DNA of 64,000 bases from Pristionchus mayeri (Eukaryota; Nematoda; Chromadorea; Rhabditida; Neodiplogasteridae), in assembly GCA_036245805.1 (NCBI GenBank), contig BTRK01000002.1, positions 2,724,689 through 2,788,688 on the forward strand, read 5' to 3'. The notes under the pieces were generated by a model. That model saw only the letters and a program-made list of their open reading frames with translations, had not been told where the DNA came from and did no database searches. Positions within the stretch are counted from its first letter, which is position 1, and each line of letters opens with the position of its first letter. The position numbers were made by a program, and so were the translations under genes. This document shows positions 55,501 through 64,000 of this stretch, piece after piece.

Positions 55501-58500
55501 GAAGGAATAGCACCAGCGAGTATGAGGTTGCCAGAGCGGTTCTAGGTCCTGCTATAACACGATTCTTTAGATGTTTTCTCATGATGGTTCATGCCAATTT
55601 CAATATTTTATAATTATTAGGCACTAGGTCGTATGAGAACTGTGACGTCATGTCGCCTTTGATATGTGAAAGGCGGCATGACGTCATAGTTCTCATGCGA
55701 CCTAGTGCCAATTATTAAATCATTTCTCAGGTGTGCTCCTCCTCGATGAAGGCGCTGCAGCTGGCGCACACTGCCATCCTCATGGGTACGATTTATTTAA
55801 CTTATTTTTAAAAATTTTAAAACTTGTTTTTATTGTGCTACAGCAGCACCAATTACCTAATTGCAGGAGACTCCGCCCACTCGCTCGTAGTGGGTACTGA
55901 GTCGATGAGCCGCGTGCCCTTCTACGTGGCGCGAGGAGAGATCCCCTATGGAGGAGCGGCGATGGTGGTGAGATGATCGATCTTTGATCTTTGATCCTTG
56001 ATTTTGGGTCGTTTCTCGATCGCGCGCTAGGCTTTCCGAGGGGATTGGGCGAATCCTATTGTATGGAGATCCTTGATTGTTGAAAATATTTTTTAATCAT
56101 TAATGAACAATCCGGACAATACTGTCCAACCAGGCGCGCACTATGCTTTATGATGCTTTGATAGTATGAAATTACAGGCTCGGATCCTCAAAATCGCGCA
56201 CATTAGTGCACAAATTTTCATGGCGAATCTGTCTCACGTGCTTCTAGGCGTATTTTTCTTTTCTATTTTAACACTCTTATACTTGATTTGTGGTCTTTCC
56301 AGGACGGCGTGGCCAAGGACGGACTGGAAGACGCGATGCTGCACGACCCGATGGGGCTGTGCGCCGAGAAGTCTGCCAAGGATTACGGTATGTCAGGGTT
56401 ACGGTAGATGAGGAGTACAGTAGGTGCTGTACTTTATGAATGCGACGTGGATGGGAAACAGTCGATGGTTCATTTGTTGTGCAGTTGACGCATGGAGGGA
56501 AGATTACGGTAATTTTATTACGGTAGCATACTGTAATTCGTAGGAATCTCGCGAGAGGAGTCTGATCAATACGCGATCAGCAGCTACAAGAAGGCCGCCG
56601 AGGCGTGGACTGCAGGAAAGTTCAAGAATGAGGTGGGTTGTTATTGATTGAATAGCAATTTTTTGGCACTTTCCTACTTCCGCGCCAGGTTCCTCCCCCT
56701 CCCCTCCCCCGCTCTATCTTTAGCGCGCCCCTCGTCCCTCCCCTAGCCTCTCCCTAGACCGCGCTCTCGCTCTGCCCCTCCCCTCTCTCTCCCACGCGCC
56801 TCTCGCATTTTTTTTTCTAAAAAAAACCTAATAATGAGGTAAGAAATTTAATATCAAAGCAAAATAGAATCCTTTTCCACTAATCTAATTCAATAATGAG
56901 GGAGGAATTTTATTTAGAAATTGTGAAAGATTTTTTCACTCATTATAGCCAAGTGTGTTACCCGCAACTGATCAAAATTCATGTTAGATTCCATTTTTGT
57001 CATTGGAACCCGTGGAAAGAGAGCGAACAGGGTGAAGTGACAGCCCTGTGATTTCTCGTTCCTGCAATATTTCAGAAGGGCGATTGGCAGAGTGTTTAAG
57101 TAATTTCTTCATTTTGGGTTCTACACAAATAATCATTTTTTTTCGTCCCAACATTCACCGATTCAACACACTATTGTTTCCTTGAATATGTTCGCTTTTC
57201 ATCGTGGAATCCATAATTGTCCTTGAACAATTCGAAAAAAACGAACAACTGATGTCCCTGTGATTTCTCGCTCCTGCAATACCTCGAAACGGCGGGCGCA
57301 GTCATGCTCCAGTCGTCCGTCGGATCTGAATGACTAAAAAAATTAACAATCATGCAATCATTTGAATCCTATGAATATTATTATCATTATTTTAGTTATA
57401 CTGTTATAACATGCTTTCCTCTTGAGGTGATTCCGATGTCGATCAATTCTTGGGGCTAGTGGGCGGGGCCAGACTCAGAATGGGCGGGGCCAGACTCGTT
57501 TACATCTCCTAATCTTCAGGTGATTCCGATGTCGATCAAGGGTCGTCGCGGGGAAGCAGTCACTGTCGAGGAGGACGAGGAGTACAAGAAGCTGATCGAG
57601 AGCAAGGTGAGTGACTGACTCTGTTTTTGATATGGCCAGCGAGATAGTGCCAGGGCGATAAGGAGAGGGGGGCGGGGATTCGCAGTTATGTAGGCTATCA
57701 GGGCTATGCGATGATTGTAAGTGAGAACAAGGGGTCACCACCTCAACCTAATCATTGTTTATTTTGTGTGATGGAAGTCACCGCGGCCATTGAGTTGCGC
57801 CCTTCCGCAGTCAATAAGTGGTAGGGCTGAAACTCATTAACCCTGTTCATAAATCATATCTCGTAATCAAATTCGCTAATATAAATACGAAAATTTTCCA
57901 ATTCTCTTGCCCGACGGACGAGAGAATTTTAGGAATGGCTGTAGTAGGAGTGGTGTTTCATAGGCAGCTTATGGGAATGTGCGCCACCGCGAAGTAGAGT
58001 TCGTAATTCGGGTCACCATCTCTTCATTCTACACACTCTCTCGACCGATGGATTGGGGAGAGTGTGTAGAATGAAGAGACAGTGGTTTCATTTCTCGAAC
58101 TCTACCGCGAAGTGATCATGCATGGGTAAGCTATGGTCAGACAATAATCCATACCTATATATAAAGCGCAGTGTCTGTCTGTCCGTCTGTCCGGATTGCG
58201 AAATAGGGAGGGAAGGGACTGATAACGTTAGAAGGGCATCGGTCCACTACCGTATAACAATCGATAATTAGCATAGGGTCAACTACAGTACACCGCTCGA
58301 TAATTAGCCATGGGTCACCAATTATTCCGTGGGTCAGAATTATGATTTTGACATTTGATCTTTGAATTACCGTATGCCAATCAATAATTAGCTATAATTA
58401 ATCATGGGCCAAAGCTTCTAGAATGTTCCAGGAAGTTCGAAATGTTCCAAAGCTTCTAGAATGGTCCAGAAAATTCGGAAATGTTCCAAAGCTTCTAGAA

Positions 58501-60290
58501 TGTTCCAGGAAGTTCGAAATGATCCAAAGCTTCTAGAATGCTCCAGAAAGTTCGAAATGATCCAAAGCTTCTAGAATGCTCCAGAAAGTTCGAAAATGTT
58601 CCAAAGCTTCTAGAATGTTCCAGAAAGTTCGAAAATGTTCAAAAGCTTCTAGAATGTTCCAAAGCTTCTAGAATCTTCCAGAAAGTTCGAAAATGCTCCA
58701 AGGCTTCTAGAATCTTCCAGAAAGTTCGAAAATATTCCAAAGCTTCTAGAATGTTCCAGAAAGTTCCAAAATGTTCCAAATCTTCTAGAATGTTCCAGAC
58801 AGTTCGAAAATGTTCCAAAGCTTCTAGAATGTTCCAGACAGTTCGAAAATGTTCCAAAGCTTCTAGAATGTTCCAGAAAGTTCGAAAATGCTCCAATGCT
58901 TCTAGAATGTTTCAGAAAGTTCGAAAATGTTCCAAAGCTTCTAGAATCTTCCAGAAAGTTCGAAAATGTTCCAAAGCTTCTAGAATGTTCCAGAAAGTTC
59001 CAAAATGTTCCAAATCTTCTAGAATGTTCCAGAAAGTTCCAAAATGTTCCAAATCTTCTAGAATGTTCCAGAAAGTTCGAAAATGTTCCAAAGCTTCTAG
59101 AATGTTCCAGAAAGTTCGAAAATGTTCCAAAGCTTCTAGAATGTTCCAGAAAGTTCGAAAATGCTCCAAGGCTTCTAGAATGTTTCAGAAAGTTCGAAAA
59201 TGCTCCAAGGCTTCTAGAATGTTTCAGAAAGTTTGAAAATGTTTCAAAGCTTCTAGAATGGTCCAGAAAATTCGGAAATGTTCCAAAGCTTCTAGAATGT
59301 TCCAGGAAGTTCGAAATGATCCAAAGCTTCTAGAATGCTCCAGAAAGTTCGAAAATGTTCCAAAGCTTCTAGAGTGTTCCAGAAAGTTCGAAAATGTTCC
59401 AAAGCTTCTAGAATGTTCCAGGAAGTTCGAAATGATCCAAAGCTTCTAGAATGCTCCAGAAAGTTCGAAAATGTTCCAAAGCTTCTAGAGTGTTCCAGAA
59501 AGTTCGAAAATGTTCCAAAGCTTCTAGAATGTTCCAGGAAGTTCGAAATGATCCAAAGCTTCTAGAATGCTCCAGAAAGTTCGAAAATGTTCCAAAGCTT
59601 CTAGAGTGTTCCAGAAAGTTCGAAAATGTTCCAAAGCTTCTAGAATGTTCCAGGAAGTTCGAAATGATCCAAAGCTTCTAGAATGCTCCAGAAAGTTCGA
59701 AAATGTTCCAAAGCTTCTAGAGTGTTCCAGAAAGTTCGAAAATGTTCCAAAGCTTCTAGAATGTTCCAGAAAGTTCGAAAATGTTCCAAAGCTTCTAGAA
59801 TGTTCCAGAAAGTTCGAAAATGTTCCAAAGCTTCTAGAATGTTTCAGAAAGTTCGAAAATGCTCCAAGGCTTCTAGAATGTTTCAGAAAGTTTGAAAATG
59901 TTCCAAAGCTTCTAGAATGGTCCAGAAAAATCGGAAATGTTCCAAAGCTTCTAGAATGTTCCAGGAAGTTCGAAATGATCCGAAGCTTCTAGAATGCTCC
60001 AGAAAGTTCGAAAATGTTCCAAAGCTTCTAGAGTGTTCCAGAAAGTTCGAAAATGTTCCAAAGCTTCTAGAATGTTCCAGAAAGTTCGAAAATGTTCCAA
60101 AGCTTCTAGAATGTTACAGAAAGTTCGAAAATGCTCCCAAGGCTTCTAGAATGTTCCAGAAAGTTCGAAAATGCTCCAAGGCTTCTTGAATGTTCCAGAA
60201 AGTTCGAAAGAGAGAGAGAGAGAGAGATATGGAGAGTGAGAAAGGGAGAGTGATGATGAAGACATGGAGAGAGAGAGGGAGGGAGGGAGA

Positions 60291-60331
<41 letters not shown>

Positions 60332-62546
60332 AGGGTGAGGGAGAGGTTAGAGGGTTAGGGAGTTGAGAGGGATGGCGGAATGTTAAGGGAGTTTGAAAGA
60401 AAGATTTTGCATCCAAAATAAATAAAAAAAAGAAGGCTAAGAACACATCCCGGAGCACGCCAGTCGATTGCGCGCGCCGAGGCGCGCGCGAGGTCAAATA
60501 GGTTTCGCCCGACCATTTTTGCCGACATGCAAATTCCCGTTTGCCGACGTGCTTTTGGCGTATTTACAAGAAAAAAAATTGCTCGCTCCGCGCGCGGATT
60601 AACGCATACATTTTTGCCGACGTGGTTTTCCAACTTTTGCTGATATCATAATGTGTAAAATCACGAAGTTTTGGACCTATGTTTCTGTATCTAACAGGAG
60701 TGTGCAATTGTAGCGCGATCTCAATCGTGCAATATCTAGTCAGATTTGAGTTCCGCAACCTGGTTGAATTAGGCTCCTTTCCTCCCTGCGGTGATCAAGT
60801 TGCTATTTCTGTCATCTTAATTGCACATACAGTACACTTCTCGTAGTACATTTTCCCTCATAATTAGTCGATAATGCCCAATCGATAACTACCTAATTAA
60901 TCAATAATTAATCAATCAATAAGTAGCCAGTCAGTAACTTCAGGTGCCATCGCTCTCTCCGGTCTTCCTCAAGGACGGAACAGGGACGATCACTGCAGCG
61001 AACGCTTCCTCGCTCAACGACGGAGCTGTCGCCGCCGTGGTGAGCAGTTGATCTTTGATCTTTGTTGCTTTTAATTATTCCTTTTCAAATATGGTCTATC
61101 ACGGCAGTTGATAATGTCGGATCTTCTGATCTTCGGTTGTTGAAGTATTTTCGAAGTTGCTTGCGATGAGAAAATTGTCGTTGTAGAGGTCTTTTTTTGT
61201 TCTTCAATAATGATTGAAACTGCAGATCTCCGCCTCGCTGCCGCAGCCTCCACTCGCCGAGGTAATTTTTTTTTAATTTTTAAAAATAATAATAACAAAA
61301 ATAATATTATTAATAATAATAATATTAGGTGGTGGCATTCGCCGAGGCCTCGGGCGCGCCCGTCGATTTCACCGTGATCCCCGTGGATGCAGTGAAGAAG
61401 GTACGGTAGCATTCATCGATTGGCGATGGTCCCGCGTGGACACTTGTAGGAGTACGGTAGTATTGATTTCAGTTTGGAAGGAATATGGGTCCCGGGAGAT
61501 TTTTACCGTAGGGGATTACGGTATTCGAGTATACGTTACATTAGTATCGATTTCAGCTGCTCGAGAAGACGGGCGTCAGCGTGGACGCGATCTCGCTCTG
61601 GGAGGTCAACGAGGCATTCTCGGGTGATTATTGATTTTGAAGGCACTAGGCTGGATGAGAACTGTTGCGTCATGCCGCCTTTTATATAGTAGAGGCGGCC
61701 TGACGTCATAGTACTCATCCGACCTAGTCCCATTTTGAACAAGCTGTATTAGTACGTCATTACTCGAAGGATATTTTCCAAAACTATCACAAATTGGGTG
61801 AAACTGTGCTTCAGCTAGGACGTAATATGAAATGTTCTCTTTCTCTAAATGCGAATGGAGCTACGATCAAATTCTTTTTAGGTAATTAAACAAATTAGTG
61901 AAGCTAGATACTTTCAGTTCCTAAGACAACCGTTTAAACGATTACAATAACCTACGGTAAGTTGCTGTTAGTAACCAATTACAGTAACCGCGCTCGCGTT
62001 CATCAAGGCGCTCGGCCTCGGCGCGTCGCGTGTGAACGTCAAGGGCGGCGCGGTCGCGCTCGGACACCCACTCGGGTACTCGGTTTGCTGTTATTGCATG
62101 CTCGCGATTTGACCCAGTAGGCATACATTAGAGTGTCGAAAATGACCGGTCGGTCGAACAATGGCGCACCGAAATGACTCCTTATTGCCTTTTTTCGATA
62201 AAGGATCACTTTCATTGAAAATGATACGTCGACAAGTCGTTTACACTATGCATGAGCAGCCTTCATCCGCGATAGTGTGTTGAGGTCATTAGAGTTCGAG
62301 AAATGATACCACGGTCTCTTCATTCTTCATACTCTCTCGCCGTTTCACCGGTCGAGAGAGTGTGTAGATTGAAGAGACGGTGACCCGAATTACGAACTGT
62401 AGAGTTCATCGCTCATTCGTTGCAGCATGTCCGGCCTCCGGGTGGTCGTCTCACTCGCTCATTCCCTGGAGAGAGATCAGCTGGGAATCGCGGCCATCTG
62501 CAATGGAGGAGGCGAGGCCGTCGCCGTGCTCCTCAGAGGATGCTGA
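52555..62546 (+). CDS. Second thiolase (acetyl-CoA acetyltransferase family), tandem paralogue of the kat-1-like gene
   Basis: Sixteen exons join in phase: 52555-52578, 52733-52790, 54372-54428, 54672-54751, 55424-55477, 55731-55785, 55867-55967, 56303-56387, 56544-56632, 57520-57606, 60944-61039, 61226-61261, 61329-61400, 61557-61623, 61985-62075, 62426-62546; 390 residues. It starts [20 protein letters not shown] with no presequence, so it is probably not mitochondrial. Active site: Cys of [51 protein letters not shown], His of [14 protein letters not shown] and Cys of [12 protein letters not shown]. All catalytic residues are present. The C-terminus (VLLRGC) lacks a canonical peroxisomal SKL. 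C. elegans also has kat-1 and related thiolases side by side, so the pair is probably old. Introns carry a mariner, tRNA-like sequence, MITEs and the heat-shock-element array. Confidence 0.92.
52825..54068 (+). mobile_element. Mariner transposon (degenerate) in intron 2 of the second thiolase
   Basis: The ends GGTTGAACAGAAAGTC and, inverted, GACTTTCTGTTCAACC are each bordered by TA (52823-52824, 54069-54070). Total length 1,244 bp is normal for mariner. The transposase reading frame is broken: pieces lie at 53073-53291 ([20 protein letters not shown], the helix-turn-helix part), 53297-53764 and 53771-54001. It has a frameshift near 53290 and a stop near 53762. Catalytic motifs: [10 protein letters not shown] (first Asp of DEKW lost), [11 protein letters not shown] (second Asp kept), [13 protein letters not shown] (third Asp kept, DD34D). 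Not autonomous. Confidence 0.93.
54955..55285. other. tRNA-like sequence within an imperfect inverted repeat
   Basis: On the plus strand, 55045-55123 has an A-box-like tggcctagtggtctaaggcg and a B-box ggttcgagtcc. The first and last seven bases do not pair as an acceptor stem. A second B-box-like ggttcgaattcc lies on the minus strand at about 55200-55215, in the inverted arm. Best read as a tRNA pseudogene or SINE-type element, not a working tRNA. Confidence 0.5.
55284..55363. repeat. CTCTTCATTC-type hairpin
   Basis: Palindrome acggtctcttcattccgcat ... atgcggaattaagagaccgt in intron 4 of the second thiolase. Related to 57995-58104 and 62290-62401. Confidence 0.75.
55620..55709. repeat. CACTAGG-type hairpin MITE, copy 4, with perfect 8-bp target-site duplication
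   Basis: Ends GGCACTAGG and CCTAGTGCC. Flanked by AATTATTA on both sides (55612-55619 and 55710-55717). Inner stem tgacgtcatg / catgacgtca and loop cctttgatatgtgaaagg. It lies 21 bp before exon 6. Confidence 0.92.
57995..58104. repeat. TAGAGTTCG hairpin MITE with perfect 8-bp target-site duplication
   Basis: Ends TAGAGTTCG and CGAACTCTA. Flanked by CCGCGAAG (57987-57994 and 58105-58112). The inner hairpin is tctcttcattctacacactc / gagtgtgtagaatgaagaga. It lies in intron 10 of the second thiolase. Confidence 0.92.
58407..60206. repeat. Tandem array of about 45 39-bp units built from heat-shock-element half-sites
   Basis: The consensus unit is aagcttctagaatgttccag plus aaagttcgaaaatgttcca. 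Within each unit the bases alternate TTC and GAA every five positions: TTCtaGAAtgTTCcaGAA, then agTTCga and tgTTC. This is the HSF binding pattern nTTCnnGAAn repeated. From about 59280 to 59740 there is a higher-order period of 116 bp (three units, one shortened). Open frames on both strands here (232 codons and less) are by-products of the 39-bp (13-codon) period. Confidence 0.93.
60207..60340. repeat. GA-rich microsatellite
   Basis: (GA)n and GGGA runs immediately follow the last 39-bp unit, suggesting slippage at the array border. Confidence 0.9.
61642..61731. repeat. CACTAGG-type hairpin MITE, copy 5, with perfect 8-bp target-site duplication
   Basis: Ends GGCACTAGG and CCTAGTCCC. Flanked by ATTTTGAA (61634-61641 and 61732-61739). 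It starts 18 bp after the exon 14 donor of the second thiolase. Confidence 0.9.
62290..62401. repeat. TAGAGTTCG hairpin MITE, second copy
   Basis: Ends TAGAGTTCG and CGAACTGTA. Flanked by GAGGTCAT and GAGTTCAT (7 of 8 identical). Inner palindrome ggtctcttcattcttcatac / gtgtagattgaagagacggt. It lies 24 bp before the last exon of the second thiolase. Confidence 0.85.
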
Positions 62547-62979
62547 TCTTTGATCTTTGATTCTTGATTGATGATCTGTGATCTTTGGTCTTTGATTGAT
62601 GGCCTTTTGTCTTTGATCGATAATCTGTGATCTACCTTAGAAAAAAAAGGAATTTACCATTTCGCCCCCTTTGACATATTATGGTTGTAATCTAGGCATG
62701 CTCGGTTGTATAAGTCCCCGCCCACTGACATTCCTGGCTAGTTTTTCGATTGCTAACGTATTCCCAGTTGTGCAGGTTTTCGACTTTGAAGAGTATATTT
62801 ATGGTTGTAAGTGGTAATAAAGTATTTTAAATTTTTTTTTTGAAATCTAGAGTTGGTTGATACTGGTTGCGAGGAGCTTCCAAATGGCTATCTGTGTGCT
62901 GCTAACATGCGATCCTTGAGATCCCGAGTGTTGAACTAACCATGCCTCATCAGGAACGCGTAGCCCGTCTTCAAGCGTC
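62547..62979. other. Intergenic region between thiolase and elongin C
   Basis: About 430 bp without a gene. It starts with the repeated word tgatctttgatctttgatt (also seen at 51149, 55976 and 61050), then holds the promoter of the next gene. Confidence 0.6.
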
Positions 62980-63445
62980 ATGTCGTCCAAGGGTGAGTCT
63001 TGTTTAATTTCTGGCACTTGAAGCGAACCTCTGGCCATAGTTTGCCTTGGTTGCTTTTGCTACTGCTTAAAAGAGGATATAATTCTGTTTACTTGCCCCC
63101 CGATGTCCAAAATATTTTGCCCATCCTCTAATTCTGAACGATCTTCCGCTTCTCATGTCCCCTCTCCTGGCCTAACTTTGACAGTAGTTATCCATAGCCT
63201 TACGAAAAGTGAATGAAGGGGATTACATCGACACGCAATTAAAGTATGCCTTCTTTGGCATGAAAGACTAAAATTGAGTTAAAATAGCGTTGACTTCATC
63301 ACAAAAACCCATTCTTTTCTGGAATGAAAGTTTTTTGCAGACTCTAAGTACGGCAACCTCGCTGGCCCCGATTCCGAGTACGTCCGTCTCGTCTCCTCGG
63401 ACGGCCACGAGTTCGTCATCAAGAAGGAGCTCGCAATGATTTCCG
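62980..63445 (+). CDS. elc-1: Elongin C, first two exons (continues past the window end)
   Basis: Exon 1 at 62980-62992 and exon 2 at 63341-63445 give MSSKDSKYGNLAGPDSEYVR, then LVSSDGHEFVIKKELAMISG. This matches the start of elongin C (human: [33 protein letters not shown]), including the phase-1 stop of the exon after Ser-Gly. Elongin C is the Skp1-like adaptor of VHL/SOCS-box Cullin-2/5 ubiquitin ligases and of the Pol II elongin complex. The rest of the BTB/POZ-like fold lies beyond 64000. The symbol is by similarity; some nematodes have more than one elongin C gene. Confidence 0.9.
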
Positions 63446-64000
63446 GTTAGGGTTTTTTGACTTCCGGTTTTGTTCCCTGATCATACTTGGTTAGGGATCA
63501 CTGCGGAATTTCAAAATCCGGGTGGGCGCTATCTAGTTTAGCCACAAAACCGGCCGGGTTTGTAGAAACTGGTAGGAAAAGTTTGTAAGAAGTATGATTG
63601 ACACTACCCGAAAACCGGGAATGTCTTGCTGCTAGCAGAAATGGCGCCCACGTTTGTCCCTGATTATGAGCAACTGATCATGATGAAGATGCACTTGAGG
63701 AACATGGAATCACGGCGCTACTCCGAGGAAAAATCGCTGTGCAATGAGTAGAGAGTCTCGCGAATTTCTATGTACCGTATCCAATCGATCGTACAGTAGA
63801 CATGGCAGTTTCATGTTTCTCAAGTATTTTGTAGCACTGAGAGCCGGATTGACCCAATGCTTGGTTAATTTTTGTCATCGCCTAAACGTGCCCTGGTACT
63901 TCCATGTTCCTTAAGTTCTTTACAATATCGAATCAAAACAATACTTGATTCGGTGTTGTTATCGCAGGTGGCCTGGTAATTCCATGTTTCTCAAATTTTC
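63446..64000. other. Intron 2 of elongin C (incomplete)
   Basis: No exon continuing elongin C (expected to begin T-I-K-A-M-L-S-G-P-like) is found up to the window end. The sequence contains taccgtatccaatcgatcgt-type words. Confidence 0.7.

Larger units (their letters stand above)
58154..60502. mobile_element. Helitron-like non-autonomous element carrying the 39-bp array (tentative boundaries)
   Basis: The left part reads ctatatataaagcgcagtgt followed by ctgtctgtccgtctgtcc, as in the 5' ends of many nematode Helitrons. The right part contains a strong GC hairpin (gcgcgcgcc ga ggcgcgcgc, about 60470-60490), some 12 bp before a possible end at caaatag. The canonical TC start and CTRR end are not exact, so this is an inference. 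No Rep/helicase is present. Confidence 0.5.

Noticed and set aside
58538..59992. Long open frames (up to 232 codons) in the 39-bp array on both strands
   Set aside because: The repeat length is a multiple of three, so any stop-free unit gives an endless frame. The proteins are pure 13-residue repeats on both strands with no start context or domain.
58407..60206. CRISPR-like array
   Set aside because: Units are contiguous with no unique spacers, and the context is eukaryotic intronic DNA.

Overview
This window is nuclear DNA from a nematode, most likely a rhabditid. The evidence is a cuticle collagen with the nematode Cys and furin-site layout, short introns ending in tttcag, a 44-nt intron inside a kinase gene, dense TACGGTA/TACCGTA words in introns, and a high load of foldback and hairpin DNA transposons. 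All gene models below were spliced by hand. Reading phase was checked exon by exon wherever exon coordinates are given.

Left part (1-11 kb): the 5' half of a carboxypeptidase Q-like gene on the minus strand, a cuticle collagen on the plus strand with an in-frame TGA, a 1.86-kb foldback element flanked by TTAA, and a stretch of unresolved exon-like pieces.

Middle part (11-33 kb): a direct segmental duplication (A about 11.48-18.26 kb, B about 26.76-32.85 kb) surrounds an unduplicated eIF2-alpha-kinase-like gene (kinase domain 22.7-24.45 kb). Each copy carries, in the same order, a secreted protein gene 'X' (minus strand, broken differently in each copy), a small MED15-KIX-like acidic protein (plus strand), and a Ly6-like Cys-rich secreted protein (minus strand). 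The copies act as natural controls. They give empty sites for two foldback transposons and reveal an intron in the KIX gene that is present only in copy A.

Transposon block (33.8-43.6 kb): a hAT-like foldback element is followed by an approximately 8.9-kb Mutator-like (MULE) element. Its 15-exon transposase gene has three C2H2 fingers, a MULE DDE core, a SWIM finger and a C-terminal PHD-like finger, in frame throughout apart from one TGA. The left terminal repeat of the MULE is split by a 3.4-kb palindromic insertion holding two oppositely oriented non-LTR (RTE-like) remnants.

Right part (44-64 kb): two tandem thiolase genes in the same orientation, a mitochondrial acetyl-CoA acetyltransferase (kat-1-like) and a paralogue with no obvious targeting peptide. 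The first exons of elongin C follow. The thiolase introns are full of elements: a mariner copy, three CACTAGG-type and several TAGAGTTCG/CTCTCTCG-type hairpin MITEs, a 127-bp tandem array, tRNA-like sequence, and a Helitron-like segment with about 45 tandem 39-bp units. Each unit is a chain of TTC/GAA half-sites matching the heat-shock element, which is the most striking regulatory-looking feature of the window.

The genes do not form one pathway. The thiolase pair is the only clear functional cluster (acetoacetyl-CoA/branched-chain metabolism).
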